A stretch of DNA of 31,799 nucleotides, from NCBI GenBank assembly GCA_035648735.1, contig DASRKX010000058.1:1-31799 (forward strand). Direction: 5' to 3'. Within the stretch, counting starts at the first letter, position 1; each line of letters opens with the position of its first letter. Source of the DNA: REEB95 sp035648735. Lineage in GTDB: Bacteria > Pseudomonadota > Alphaproteobacteria > ATCC43930 > CGMCC-115725. This document shows positions 7,706 through 16,282 of the stretch, in pieces. Position numbers and translations under genes: made by a program. The notes beneath the pieces were generated by a model that was not told where the DNA came from, made no database searches, and was given only the letters and a program-made list of their open reading frames with translations.

Positions 7706-10354
7706 ATGACCCGCATTGCGGCGAAGCAGCTTGCGATCTATCGAAAAAAGCGCGACTTCGCCAAGACGCCGGAGCCGGATGCCGGCGGGACGACGCGAAA
7801 CGCCGGCCATCGCTATCTGATCCAGAAGCACGCGGCGCGGCGGCTACATTACGATTTTCGTCTCGAGCTCGACGGTGTATTGAAAAGCTGGGCGGTCACC
7901 AAGGGGCCGAGCCTCGATCCGTCCGATCGGCGCCTCGCCGTCCATGTCGAAGATCATCCGCTCGCCTACGGCAAGTTCGAGGGCATCATCCCGCAGGGCC
8001 AATACGGCGGCGGCACGGTGATGCTGTGGGATCACGGCAGCTGGAAGCCGAAGGGCGATGCCCGCAAGGATTACGCGCGCGGCCGGCTGCATTTCACCCT
8101 TGACGGCGAGCGCCTCAAGGGCGGCTGGCTGCTGGTGCGCATGCGCGGTCGCGCAAGCGAGGAGGGGCGCGACAACTGGCTCCTCATCAAGGAACGCGAC
8201 AAATACGCGAAGCCCGGCAAGGGCGACGCGTTGCTTAAGCGTGTAACCAAAAGCGTCGTCAGTGATAAGACCATGGAGCAAATCGCCGGGGCGAAATCGG
8301 CCAAGGTTTGGCAGTCGAAACCCACCGGGAGGAGCCCGAAGCCGCGCGCGGAAGCGAAGCCCGACATCGCGCGGAAAAAGCCGGGTCTCGCCGATCTGGG
8401 CGCGATTGACGGCGCGCACCGCGCCAAGCTGCCGGATTTCATTCCCCCCGAGCTCGCGACGCTGGTGGACAAACCGCCGCAAGGTGGCCGCTGGCTACAC
8501 GAGATCAAGATCGACGGCTATCGCGCCTTCGCGCGACGCGAGGCCGGCAAGGTGCGTCTCCGGACCCGCACCGGGCAGGATTGGACCAGCCGCTTCCAGG
8601 CGCTGGTGCCAGCGCTCGAGCGATTGCCCGGCGGGGATTTCGCGCTCGACGGCGAGGTGGCCGTGCTCGATGCGCACGGTGTCTCCCGTTTCGCTGCGCT
8701 CCAGGAGGCGCTCAGCGAAGGCCAGTATGATAAGCTGGTCTACATCGTCTTCGATCTTCTGCATCTCGACGGCTACGATCTACGAAACGCTGCGCTGATC
8801 GATCGCAAGCGGGTGCTTGAACAATTCCTTGAGGATGTGCCGCGCAACGGGGCGGTGCGCTATTCCGAGCATCTCGATTCATCGGGCGGCGAAATCTTCC
8901 GCCATGCCTGCCAAATGGCGCTCGAAGGTATCATTTCGAAGCGCGCTGACCGGCCTTATGTCGAACGCCGCACGCAGGACTGGCTCAAGTCGAAATGCAT
9001 CACCCGCCAGGAATTCGTGATCTGCGGCTACACGCCTCCGAAGAAAGCAGACCGCACCGGCTTTGCCTCGCTGATCCTGGGTTATTACGAGGATGGCGAG
9101 TTGCGCTACGCCGGCCATGTCGGCACCGGCTTCAGCCGGCAGATGCTGACCGATCTGACCGTTCGGCTGAAGCGGCTGAAGGCCGATCGGCCGCCCTTTG
9201 CCAATCCAGGCGTCGAGGCGCGGCGCCACGCCATCTGGGTTAAGCCGGAACTGGTCTGCGAAATCGAATTCCTGTCCTGGACCAGCGACGGCGTCCTGCG
9301 CCATCCGTCTTTCCAGGGCATGCGTGAGGACAAGCCGGCGCGCGCGGTAACGCGCGACGTTGCCAAGGCACCGTCGCATCAGCGCGCGGCTGCTGCCGTT
9401 GTGCGGCCGGCGGTGAAGACAGCGCCGCGCCGCAAGCCGGGCGGCGCCTCGGGCGATGCCTCGGCCCATTCGGTGGCGGGAATCGTCATCTCGCATCCCA
9501 ACCGCGAGATTTTTCCTGGCCTCGGTATCACCAAGGAGCAGCTCGCGGAATATTACGCCGCTGTGGCGGAGTGGCTGCTGCCCGAGATCGAGAGCCGGCC
9601 GCTGAGTCTGCTGCGCTGTCCGACCGGCGCGCAGAAAGAATGTTTCTTTCAGAAGCATTTCACCATCGGAATGAAGTCGATCGAGCGCATCGGCATCAAG
9701 GAAAAGAGCGGCGCCGGCGAATATCTCGTCGCTCACACGATTCACGATGTGGTGGCGATCGTCCAGGAAGGAGTGATCGAGTTCCACCCATGGGGCTCGC
9801 GCGCCGACGATCCCGACAAGCCCGACCGCATGATCTTCGATTTCGATCCCGACTCCGGCGTGAAATTTCCCCACGTGGTCGATAGCGCGATCGCCATGCG
9901 TGATTTTTTGGCTAAGCTCGGCCTCGAATCCTGGCCGAAGACGACCGGCGGCAAGGGCTTGCACGTCGTCGTGCCGCTGAAGCGGGGCATCGGCTGGACG
10001 GTGCTGAAGGATTTCGCTCGGGCGGTCGCTGCCGCCTTCGTCGAGGCCGATCCCAAGACCTATACGATCAATCCGCTGAAGCGCGAGCGCGTCGGCAAGA
10101 TCTTCATTGATTACCTGCGCAACGACCGCGGCTCGACGGCGGTTGCCGGCTATTGCGTGCGGGCGAGGCCCAATGCCGGCGTTGCCATGCCGCTCGCCTG
10201 GAGCGATATGAAGCCCGGCCTCGATCCGAAGAAATACGACATCAAGACCGTGCCGCGGCTATTGCATGCGCGCCGGCAGGATCCATGGCGTGGCCTCTAC
10301 AAATCGCGGCAGACGATCGCGGCCAAGGCCCTTGCCGCGTTCGACCTTGCCTGA
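7706..10354 (+). CDS. ligD: Multifunctional ATP-dependent DNA ligase LigD (NHEJ)
   Basis: LigD repairs double-strand breaks by non-homologous end joining with Ku. The 882 residues hold three domains in the order phosphoesterase, ligase, polymerase, as in Pseudomonas LigD. The phosphoesterase (about 36-190) shows His42, His48, Asp50, Arg52, Lys66, Arg76, His84 and Tyr88, the same positions as the active site known in P. aeruginosa. The ligase has the nucleotidyl-lysine motif KIDG (268-271), the EGIISKR motif (408-414) and an OB-fold ending near 545. A basic Ala-rich linker (about 548-590) leads to the primase-like polymerase, with catalytic Asp712 and Asp714 (FDFDPD) and Asp802 (FIDYLRND). It starts 3 nt after the small membrane protein and is followed 31 nt later by ku. 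Confidence 0.97.
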   Translation: MTRIAAKQLAIYRKKRDFAKTPEPDAGGTTRNAGHRYLIQKHAARRLHYDFRLELDGVLKSWAVTKGPSLDPSDRRLAVHVEDHPLAYGKFEGIIPQGQYGGGTVMLWDHGSWKPKGDARKDYARGRLHFTLDGERLKGGWLLVRMRGRASEEGRDNWLLIKERDKYAKPGKGDALLKRVTKSVVSDKTMEQIAGAKSAKVWQSKPTGRSPKPRAEAKPDIARKKPGLADLGAIDGAHRAKLPDFIPPELATLVDKPPQGGRWLHEIKIDGYRAFARREAGKVRLRTRTGQDWTSRFQALVPALERLPGGDFALDGEVAVLDAHGVSRFAALQEALSEGQYDKLVYIVFDLLHLDGYDLRNAALIDRKRVLEQFLEDVPRNGAVRYSEHLDSSGGEIFRHACQMALEGIISKRADRPYVERRTQDWLKSKCITRQEFVICGYTPPKKADRTGFASLILGYYEDGELRYAGHVGTGFSRQMLTDLTVRLKRLKADRPPFANPGVEARRHAIWVKPELVCEIEFLSWTSDGVLRHPSFQGMREDKPARAVTRDVAKAPSHQRAAAAVVRPAVKTAPRRKPGGASGDASAHSVAGIVISHPNREIFPGLGITKEQLAEYYAAVAEWLLPEIESRPLSLLRCPTGAQKECFFQKHFTIGMKSIERIGIKEKSGAGEYLVAHTIHDVVAIVQEGVIEFHPWGSRADDPDKPDRMIFDFDPDSGVKFPHVVDSAIAMRDFLAKLGLESWPKTTGGKGLHVVVPLKRGIGWTVLKDFARAVAAAFVEADPKTYTINPLKRERVGKIFIDYLRNDRGSTAVAGYCVRARPNAGVAMPLAWSDMKPGLDPKKYDIKTVPRLLHARRQDPWRGLYKSRQTIAAKALAAFDLA

Positions 10355-10385
10355 TCGCCGCACCCAAATCGTCCGGAGGTAGAAC

Positions 10386-11273
10386 ATGGCTTATCGCGCA
10401 TCATGGAAGGGACATCTCAAGGTTTCGCTCGTCTCGTGCCCGGTCGAGCTTTACAACGCAACTACTCATGCGCAGATGGTGTCGTTCCATCTGCTCAATC
10501 CGAAGACGATGAACCGCATTCAGATGCGGCCGTTCGATCCCGACGAGGGCGAATTGCAGCGCCAGAAGCTGGTGCACGGCTATGAGATCGAGAAGGGAAA
10601 GTACGTCACGGTCGAGGAGGAGGATCTCAAGAATATCCGCCTCGAATCCACCCGCACCATCGACATCGAAAAATTCGTCGATGCCGGCGACATCGACCCG
10701 GTCTATACCGACGGGCCCTATTATCTGGCACCCGATGGCACGGGCGCCGTCGAGGCCTTTGCCGTCATCCGCGAGGCAATGCGCACGAAGAACAAGGTCG
10801 CGCTTGCCCGGCTCGTCCTGTCGCATCGTGAACGCACCGTCGCCATCAGCCCGCGCGGCAAGGGTATGCTGGTCGAAATGCTGCGCCATCCGCAGGAGAT
10901 TCGCAGCGACAAGGAAGTTTTCGACGACATCGCAACGGTAAAATTCGATAAGGGCATGGTGGAGATCGCCACCAAGATTATCGATCAGAACAGTGGCGCC
11001 TTCGAGCCGAAGGAATTCGAGGATCGCTACGAGACGGCATTGCGCGAATTGATCGACGCGCGGGCCAAAGGCAAGATTCTTTCAGCACCCGAACGGCCAC
11101 GCGACACCAAAGTCGTCGACCTCATGTCGGCCTTGAAGGCGAGTTTGGCGCGCCGCGGCGGCGCCGGCGGCCCGGGCAAGGGTGGTGAAGTCGTACCGTT
11201 GCATCCGCGAAAAGGCGGCAAAAGTAAAAATCTGCGCCGTTCCATCCGACCGCGCCGGCCAGCGCGCGGTTAA
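10386..11273 (+). CDS. ku: Ku DNA end-binding protein (NHEJ)
   Basis: Bacterial Ku forms a homodimeric ring on broken DNA ends and recruits LigD. The 295-residue protein opens with RASWKGHLKVSLVSCPVELYNAT, typical of the Ku core, and includes the conserved KGYEIEKGKYV-like segment (here HGYEIEKGKYVTVEEED, about 63-79) and the FVDAGDIDPVY stretch. A basic Gly/Arg/Lys-rich tail (about 255-295) resembles the C-terminal extensions that help thread Ku along DNA. A strong GGAGG precedes the ATG. It lies directly downstream of ligD in the EcfG-promoter operon. Confidence 0.97.
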   Translation: MAYRASWKGHLKVSLVSCPVELYNATTHAQMVSFHLLNPKTMNRIQMRPFDPDEGELQRQKLVHGYEIEKGKYVTVEEEDLKNIRLESTRTIDIEKFVDAGDIDPVYTDGPYYLAPDGTGAVEAFAVIREAMRTKNKVALARLVLSHRERTVAISPRGKGMLVEMLRHPQEIRSDKEVFDDIATVKFDKGMVEIATKIIDQNSGAFEPKEFEDRYETALRELIDARAKGKILSAPERPRDTKVVDLMSALKASLARRGGAGGPGKGGEVVPLHPRKGGKSKNLRRSIRPRRPARG

Positions 11274-11299
11274 CGCGGTATGCGAGTCCGGCCTGCCAC

Positions 11300-11485
11300 A
11301 TGACAATCTCATCCTCCCGACGGCCACGCAAAAAGCGGGCTGCCGCTGGCCAGAACGCGGCGACCGGCGGCGGCGAAGACGACCCGGTGATGACGCAACT
11401 TCACCGGCTCTATGATCAAATCGCCGCCGAACCATTGCCGGTCCGGTTGCTCGTCCTCCTGGATGTGCTTACGGCCAAGCCCTGA
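11300..11485 (+). CDS. NepR-like anti-sigma factor (second copy)
   Basis: This 61-residue protein has a basic, disordered N-terminus and a C-terminal core, MTQLHRLYDQIAAEPLPVRL followed by LVLLDVL (about 31-57), that matches the NepR pattern (helix with QL-x2-LY, then EP-x-P-x3-L-x2-LL). NepR sequesters EcfG until PhyR displaces it. It lies 26 nt after ku in the operon driven by the EcfG promoter at 7010. A stress-induced anti-sigma would give negative feedback. No obvious Shine-Dalgarno precedes the ATG, so expression may depend on coupling to ku. It differs clearly from the NepR at 18636-18833. Confidence 0.68.
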   Translation: MTISSSRRPRKKRAAAGQNAATGGGEDDPVMTQLHRLYDQIAAEPLPVRLLVLLDVLTAKP

Positions 11486-11506
11486 CGGCACGGCCCTGAC
11501 GGCACG
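11479..11506 (+). repeat. 14-bp perfect tandem duplication at the 3' end of the nepR-like gene
   Basis: The 14-mer GCCCTGACGGCACG occurs twice in direct succession (11479-11492, 11493-11506). The stop codon TGA lies in the first copy, so the duplication adds sequence only after the gene. It is followed by a run of six T. No stable hairpin was seen. Confidence 0.8.
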
Positions 11507-11606
11507 ATTTTTTCCTTGCCGGCGCATATTTATGGCCGCGCTTTGGACGACAGCGAACAGGGGTGAGGCTGATTGCTTTGGTTCCTTGGGATTTCCATCC
11601 CCGTTA

Positions 11607-12089
11607 TCATTCTGCTTTACGTCTTCCGTGCTCCTTAGCCTGGGGCTTTTCCGTCGCCTTCACCACGGCCCGTGTGGCCTTGGCTGCGGCACTGACACCG
11701 GCAGCGAGCGCGCCCAGCAGCAGCACAACCAGTCGGTTCTCGTAGGCGAGCGGATTCTCGGCCGTGGCCGCCGCATGATGTAGCACTTCCGTCAAAAGAT
11801 CGGCGGGCTTCGCCTGACGTCGCAGCACGGCATAGGCACCGCCGAGAAGGATGCCGCAGAGCACCAGAAGCGCTCCCGCCGCGACCAGCGGTGCGCCGGC
11901 CGGCCCGAGTTGTGGGAGGAGGAAAATCCACAGCGCCGCGACCGCGCAGCCGATCGCTCCGAGCGCAATCATCAATGCCATGACCGCAAGCACCGTCGCC
12001 GCGATTAGGCGCGGCGCCACGGCGCCAAGCCGCCGCGCGGTGGCGACATGGGTGATGACGGCGAGAACGAGCTTGATCAGGCCGTCCAT
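11607..12089 (-). CDS. YqjE/holin-superfamily-type membrane protein
   Basis: This 160-residue protein has two long hydrophobic segments separated by a short Pro/Gly turn (about 28-58 and 64-90), an amphipathic stretch, and a further Ala-rich hydrophobic segment (about 120-140) before a Lys/Arg/Glu-rich tail. The layout and the partner gene match the YqjE (phage-holin-like, DUF1469) family, whose members sit next to YqjD/ElaB (DUF883) proteins. It starts 12 nt after the DUF883 gene on the same strand and should share the EcfG promoter at 12468-12492. Function in this family is poorly defined; it is thought to be a stress-related inner-membrane protein. Confidence 0.7.
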   Translation of the reverse strand: MDGLIKLVLAVITHVATARRLGAVAPRLIAATVLAVMALMIALGAIGCAVAALWIFLLPQLGPAGAPLVAAGALLVLCGILLGGAYAVLRRQAKPADLLTEVLHHAAATAENPLAYENRLVVLLLGALAAGVSAAAKATRAVVKATEKPQAKEHGRRKAE

Positions 12090-12101
12090 GGAGTTTGTCG
12101 C

Positions 12102-12407
12102 TTAGCGGAAGAAAATGCGACCGCCGAGGAAACCCAGGCCGAAGGCGATCAAGAGGCTGGTGAGCGGGCGCTCTTCAACCCGCCGGGCCAGAGCCTCAGC
12201 CTGCCGTTCGCTTTCCGCGGTGAACTGGCCATAGAGCCGGCGTGCTTCGGTCGTCACGTCGTCGACCCGTCCGGCGACGCCTTGCAGCGCGCCATTCTTC
12301 ACGTGATCCATCAGCCCCGCGAGGTCGCTCTTCAATGAATCAAGATCGCCCCGGATCGTCTCGACGTCGGTGGCCGCGCCGTTCTTCGTTCTTTCACTGG
12401 TGCTCAT
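12102..12407 (-). CDS. DUF883 (YqjD/ElaB-like) tail-anchored protein
   Basis: This 101-residue protein has a long polar helical region (about 13-78) and a C-terminal transmembrane helix with Gly spacing, LTSLLIAFGLGFLGGRIFF, ending in Arg. This is the signature of the YqjD/ElaB/YgaM family. In E. coli, YqjD binds ribosomes and anchors them to the inner membrane in stationary phase. A perfect EcfG-type promoter lies about 60 nt upstream, in line with stationary-phase control of the E. coli homologues by RpoS. It is first in a two-gene unit with the YqjE-like gene. Confidence 0.85.
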   Translation of the reverse strand: MSTSERTKNGAATDVETIRGDLDSLKSDLAGLMDHVKNGALQGVAGRVDDVTTEARRLYGQFTAESERQAEALARRVEERPLTSLLIAFGLGFLGGRIFFR

Positions 12408-12467
12408 AGCCGGTATTGCCTCGCATTATTGTCGCGCGCCGGTCAGCCGGCAACGCTGCGCAAACAC

Positions 12468-12492
12468 AACGCGGTCACAGGGAACGGGTTCC
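12468..12492 (-). promoter_or_regulatory. EcfG-type promoter of the DUF883/YqjE pair
   Basis: On the minus strand GGAAC (12492-12488) is followed after 16 nt by CGTT (12471-12468). Predicted transcription start is near 12460, giving a leader of about 50 nt before the ATG at 12407. Confidence 0.72.
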
Positions 12493-12661
12493 GTCCGCTC
12501 CCGGTCTGAGGCGCCGCATACGTCTGTTTGGCTGGGAACATAAGGGTTTTCTCTTGCCATTTTCACGTCGCTAAATGGGCATTAGGGCTGGACGCCGACG
12601 CGTCACCAGCGCAATGACGAGGAGATTATTGCCCAATACAGCATTGTGTCTTCTTTTTGTT

Positions 12662-13063
12662 TCAGCTTTCCGATTTGAATCGTTGCCAAGTCTCTCGCAT
12701 GCGTTCGCGCGCATTGTCATAAGCGTCGCGCGCCTCGATCCAGGCCGGCCCCTCCGCGACGCGAAGTTTTTGCCACGCGATGCGGAGATTTCCCCAGGCA
12801 ACGTACAGCCCCTGCTGGGCGTCGGCGCTGAAGCGGTCGGTTTCCGCACCGGCGCGGTCGCTGAGAGCGCGCATGCGCTCCTGCCAGTCGCGCAGATCGC
12901 GCCGCGCGTCTTCGGAATATTGCTGGCGTTGCGCGCTGGATTGTTCGGTTGCCGGCGCGCTCGCCGATTGCTGGGCGCTCGCCGGCACGGCTAAGACCGA
13001 GGCGGCGGCCAGCCAAAACGCGGTCAAGGCGCGCGCAGCGTATTTTTCCGGTTCGATCGGCAT
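12662..13063 (-). CDS. Secreted helical protein, unknown function
   Basis: This 133-residue protein has a signal peptide (basic start, hydrophobic core about 12-28, cleavage near ASA/QQ at about residue 30), a short Gln/Ser/Ala-rich linker and a C-terminal region of about 85 residues predicted to be almost entirely helical and rich in Arg, Glu, Ala and Trp (for example AWQKLRVAEGPAWIEARDAY). Regularly spaced Trp residues suggest a helical hairpin or bundle. I recognise no family. It is probably periplasmic. A degenerate stress-promoter-like sequence lies about 75-100 nt upstream but is not convincing. Confidence 0.7.
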   Translation of the reverse strand: MPIEPEKYAARALTAFWLAAASVLAVPASAQQSASAPATEQSSAQRQQYSEDARRDLRDWQERMRALSDRAGAETDRFSADAQQGLYVAWGNLRIAWQKLRVAEGPAWIEARDAYDNARERMRETWQRFKSES

Positions 13064-13203
13064 GCGCGTTCCTTATCAGGCAGGGCCGGCCATCGGCGCG
13101 GCACAACTAACTTACTTATCAATTTGACGGGATTACAACGAAGAGCGGAAACGTAAGGTTTCCACCGCTATCGTGACCATTACATGGCCACGGCGGCTGG
13201 GGC

Positions 13204-14007
13204 TCAGCGCCGCTTGCGGCGCCGCGGTTCGGCGAAGAAGGCGTCGAACGACGGATCCCACAGCCGGACGCCGCCGGTGATGCCCTCGATATTGGCGGCG
13301 CGCTTCACATGCGGCGGCAGGTGAAAATCGATCAACCGCACATTGCCGCCGCCCAAATGCAGCGTATCGAAATTGGTTAGGGTGCGGACGATCTCGATTG
13401 CCTTTTTGAGCCGGTGATTCCATCGCTTCGGGCCTTTATGCTTCAGCGCCGCATTGCCGAGGTATCGATCGTAGGTCTTGCCCTTGGCGATGGGATGCTG
13501 GCCGAGCTCGAGATGCGGCATCAGGGCGCCGTCGTGGAAAAGCGCCGAACCGATGCCGGTGCCGAGCGTCAGCACGACCTCGACTCCATGCCCGGAAATC
13601 GCGCCAAGGCCTTGAACATCGGCGTCGTTGAGCACGCGCGCCGGCTTCTTGAGCCGTTTCTGCAGGCCTTGATCCAGGCGAAAGCCGGCCCAGGCCTTGG
13701 TGCCGAGATTGGGCGCGGTGGCGACGCGGCCGCGCCGGATATAGCCGGGGAAGCCGGCCGAGATACGATCGTAGGGCGGCAATTCGGCAACCAGACCGGC
13801 GATCGCCTGGAGCACCGCGCGCGGCGTCGCCGGACGCGGTGTCGCCACCCGGACCTCGCGTGCGATCAGCGTGCCGTCGCGGTCGAGCACCGAGGCCTTG
13901 ACGTGCGAGCCACCGATATCGATGGCGAGCGTGAACGGGCCGGGTGCCACCGGAATAGCGCCAGGCTTGAGAACGGGCAGCGGCGCGGCCGGGGTTTGAT
14001 CCGTCAT
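13204..14007 (-). CDS. ROK-family polyphosphate glucokinase-like protein
   Basis: The enzyme should phosphorylate glucose to glucose-6-phosphate. The ROK/actin-like ATPase fold is shown by DIGGSHVK (30-37), the catalytic LNDAD loop (126-130) and TLGTGIGSALF (147-157). The following HDGALMPHLELGQHP is closer to polyphosphate glucokinases (PpgK) than to ATP glucokinases, so inorganic polyphosphate may be a donor. The length (267) also fits PpgK. Its ATG overlaps the stop of pgl by 4 bp. It is last in the gnd-zwf-pgl operon and would feed the pathway's first step. The C-terminal RRRKRR tail is unusually basic. Donor preference is inference. Confidence 0.88.
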   Translation of the reverse strand: MTDQTPAAPLPVLKPGAIPVAPGPFTLAIDIGGSHVKASVLDRDGTLIAREVRVATPRPATPRAVLQAIAGLVAELPPYDRISAGFPGYIRRGRVATAPNLGTKAWAGFRLDQGLQKRLKKPARVLNDADVQGLGAISGHGVEVVLTLGTGIGSALFHDGALMPHLELGQHPIAKGKTYDRYLGNAALKHKGPKRWNHRLKKAIEIVRTLTNFDTLHLGGGNVRLIDFHLPPHVKRAANIEGITGGVRLWDPSFDAFFAEPRRRKRR

Positions 14008-14756
14008 CGCCGGTCCCCGGCGGCATCACGATCAACGAACCAGGTGAGTGACCCCACCGGTGCGATATGCGCTGCCGGCACATCGGCGCCCTGCCACAGG
14101 CGATGCAACGCCGTGCGCTTGCCGGTGCCGCTGACCAGGAAGGCGACGGCGGCGCTGCTGTCGAGCGCCGGGTACGTCAGGGTGATGCGCGGCTCGGGCA
14201 CGCCAGCGCTGACCGCGACCGCCCAGCGCCGCGTCTCGCGGAGCGCCGGCGTGCCGGGAAAGAGCGAGACGGTGTGGCCGTTATCGCCGAACCCCAGCAA
14301 TGTCGCGGCGAAGAGGGGCCGGCCATGCGACAGCTCCGCCGTTCCGTGGAACCATTGCAGTTCCACGGCATAGCGCGCCGCGGCCTCGTCCGCCGTGCCG
14401 TCGGTCGGAACGGGGTGGATGTTGTCGGGCGGGACCGGCGCACGCGCGAACAGCGTCTCGCGCAGCATGCGGAAATTGCTGCGCGGATTGTTCGCCGGTA
14501 CGAAGCGTTCATCGCCGAAGAACCAATGAACACGCTCCCAGGGCAGGCAATCGCGATAGGGGAACTCGGTCAGCAGGGAATAGAGCCGCTTGGGAGTTTC
14601 GCCGCCGGCGAGGCAAACCGCGATCCGGCCGGGTACCTCGATCACCCGGTTGAGCAGCCACGCGGCGCCGCGCCGCGCGAGGATCTCCGCATCCTGTAGC
14701 ACAACGAGCTTGGCGCCGCCGGGGCCGGCGGGTTTCCGGGCGACCGCGCCGCTCAT
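14004..14756 (-). CDS. pgl: 6-phosphogluconolactonase
   Basis: This enzyme hydrolyses 6-phosphogluconolactone to 6-phosphogluconate, the second step of the oxidative pentose phosphate pathway. It is of the DevB/Pgl type (related to glucosamine-6-phosphate isomerases): LAGGETPKRLY at 49-59, WFFGDERFVP at 78-87 and a GFGDNGHTVSLFPG motif with the catalytic His near residue 150. The length, 250 residues, is normal. The ATG at 14756 was chosen because it overlaps the zwf stop (ATGA); a start at 14783 would add nine residues inside zwf. It is coupled to zwf upstream and to the glucokinase downstream. Confidence 0.94.
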   Translation of the reverse strand: MSGAVARKPAGPGGAKLVVLQDAEILARRGAAWLLNRVIEVPGRIAVCLAGGETPKRLYSLLTEFPYRDCLPWERVHWFFGDERFVPANNPRSNFRMLRETLFARAPVPPDNIHPVPTDGTADEAAARYAVELQWFHGTAELSHGRPLFAATLLGFGDNGHTVSLFPGTPALRETRRWAVAVSAGVPEPRITLTYPALDSSAAVAFLVSGTGKRTALHRLWQGADVPAAHIAPVGSLTWFVDRDAAGDRR

Positions 14757-16282
14757 TGATTTTTCGGCGCGATCGGCCGCCAACTCCGATGATCGCGCGC
14801 GAGCAAATTATCGGCCGCGGCGGGGCCCTCGCTGCCGGCCGGATAAAGATCGAGGTCATTGGCGCGCGCTTCGCGCCAGCCGTCGAGCAGCGGTTGGACA
14901 GCGCCCCAGGCCGCCTCGACGTCCTCGGCGTGCTGGAACAAGGTTTGGTCGCCGTTCATGCAATCATAGATCAACGTCTCATAGCCGGTGCTGGGCTCGA
15001 CGGCGAAATAGTCCTTGTACTTGAAATCCATTCGTACGCCGTCGAGCCGCAGTTGCGGGCCGGGAACCTTGGCGTTGAACCAGATCGCGATGCCCTCATC
15101 GGGCGCGATGCGGATGACGATGAAGTTCTGCGCCAGCTTTTCCACCGGCGTATCGCGGAACATGGTGAAGGGCGCTTCCTTGAACTTGATCGCGATCTCG
15201 GTCCGGCGTGCGGCCAGGGCCTTGCCGGTACGGAGATAAAACGGCACCCCGCTCCAGCGCCAATTATCGACAGTCAGGCGCAACGCGACATAGGTTTCGG
15301 TGTTGCTGTCGGGCGCGACATCCGGCTCCTTGCGATAGGGCAGGACGGTCTGGCCATTGACCGTGCCACCGGCATATTGCCCGCGGACGCTGTTCTTAAG
15401 CGCCTCGGCCGCGCTGTATCGATGCACGGCCTGAAGCACCTTGGTCTTCTCGCCACGTACCGCGTCGGCCGCGAAACAGCTCGGCGGCTCCATCGCGATG
15501 AGCGAGAGGAGCTGGAACAGATGGTTCGGCACCATGTCGCGCAGCGCGCCGGTCGCGTCATAGAACTTGCCGCGACCTTCGAGCGCGACCGTCTCGGCGA
15601 CGGTGATCTGCACATGGTCGATGCGGTCGCGGTTCCATAGCGATTCGAACATGCCGTTGGCGAAGCGCAACGCCAGGATGTTCTGCACCGTCTCCTTGCC
15701 GAGGAAGTGATCGATGCGGAACACCTGTTTCTCGCTGAAAACTGCAAGAATTCGGCGATTGAGCTCGCATGCCGAGGCGAGGTCGTTGCCAAAGGGCTTC
15801 TCGACGATGAGACGGGACCAAAGGCCATTCTCTTCGCGCGCCAGGCCGGCTCTTCCCAGGTGATCGGCCACTTCCGCGAACACCGCAGGCGGTGTCGCCA
15901 GATAAAACAGCCGATTGCCGCCGGTCGTGGGGGTCGCTTTGTCCAAGGCGCCGCGCAGCCGGTCGAAGGTCGCGGTGTCGTCGAAATCGCCCGGCACATA
16001 GGTCGCCCGCTGCAGAAGCCAGTCGACGATCTTGGGCTTGAGCGCCGCGCCGGCGAATTTGGCGAGCGAGCCGCGTATATGCTCGCGAAACTGGTCGTCC
16101 GACCATGACGCACGCGACACCCCGACAATGGCGAATTCCTCCGCGAGCAGGCCATCGATCGCTAGGTGATAGAGCGAAGGCAGCAGCAGCCGCTTGGTCA
16201 TGTCACCCGTGGCGCCAAAGACGACGAGGGTGCACGGCGCGGCGCGTCGTGGCCGCGGAGGTTGTGCGCCGGCCGGTTCCAT
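14753..16282 (-). CDS. zwf: Glucose-6-phosphate 1-dehydrogenase
   Basis: This enzyme oxidises glucose-6-phosphate to 6-phosphogluconolactone with NAD(P)+. Of its 509 residues, the nucleotide-binding loop is GATGDMTKRLLLP (23-35), followed by EKPFG (161-165) and the signature RIDHFLGKE (189-197) with the catalytic His and substrate-binding Lys. The first loop has T in place of the usual S (GASGD). A Pro/Arg-rich N-terminal extension of about 17 residues precedes the core. Its ATG overlaps the gnd stop by one base (TAATG) and its stop overlaps the pgl start, so gnd, zwf and pgl are translationally coupled. Confidence 0.97.
   Translation of the reverse strand: MEPAGAQPPRPRRAAPCTLVVFGATGDMTKRLLLPSLYHLAIDGLLAEEFAIVGVSRASWSDDQFREHIRGSLAKFAGAALKPKIVDWLLQRATYVPGDFDDTATFDRLRGALDKATPTTGGNRLFYLATPPAVFAEVADHLGRAGLAREENGLWSRLIVEKPFGNDLASACELNRRILAVFSEKQVFRIDHFLGKETVQNILALRFANGMFESLWNRDRIDHVQITVAETVALEGRGKFYDATGALRDMVPNHLFQLLSLIAMEPPSCFAADAVRGEKTKVLQAVHRYSAAEALKNSVRGQYAGGTVNGQTVLPYRKEPDVAPDSNTETYVALRLTVDNWRWSGVPFYLRTGKALAARRTEIAIKFKEAPFTMFRDTPVEKLAQNFIVIRIAPDEGIAIWFNAKVPGPQLRLDGVRMDFKYKDYFAVEPSTGYETLIYDCMNGDQTLFQHAEDVEAAWGAVQPLLDGWREARANDLDLYPAGSEGPAAADNLLARDHRSWRPIAPKNQ

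Noticed and set aside
8879..9964. A 361-residue minus-strand open frame opposite ligD
   Set aside because: Antisense shadow of the ligase/polymerase domains; no motif.
13137..13163. GGAAAC-N17-CGTT on the minus strand upstream of the secreted helical protein
   Set aside because: The extra A in the -35 element and the longer total spacing make it a poor EcfG promoter.
14756..15640. A 294-residue plus-strand open frame opposite zwf
   Set aside because: Antisense shadow of a gene with clear catalytic motifs.
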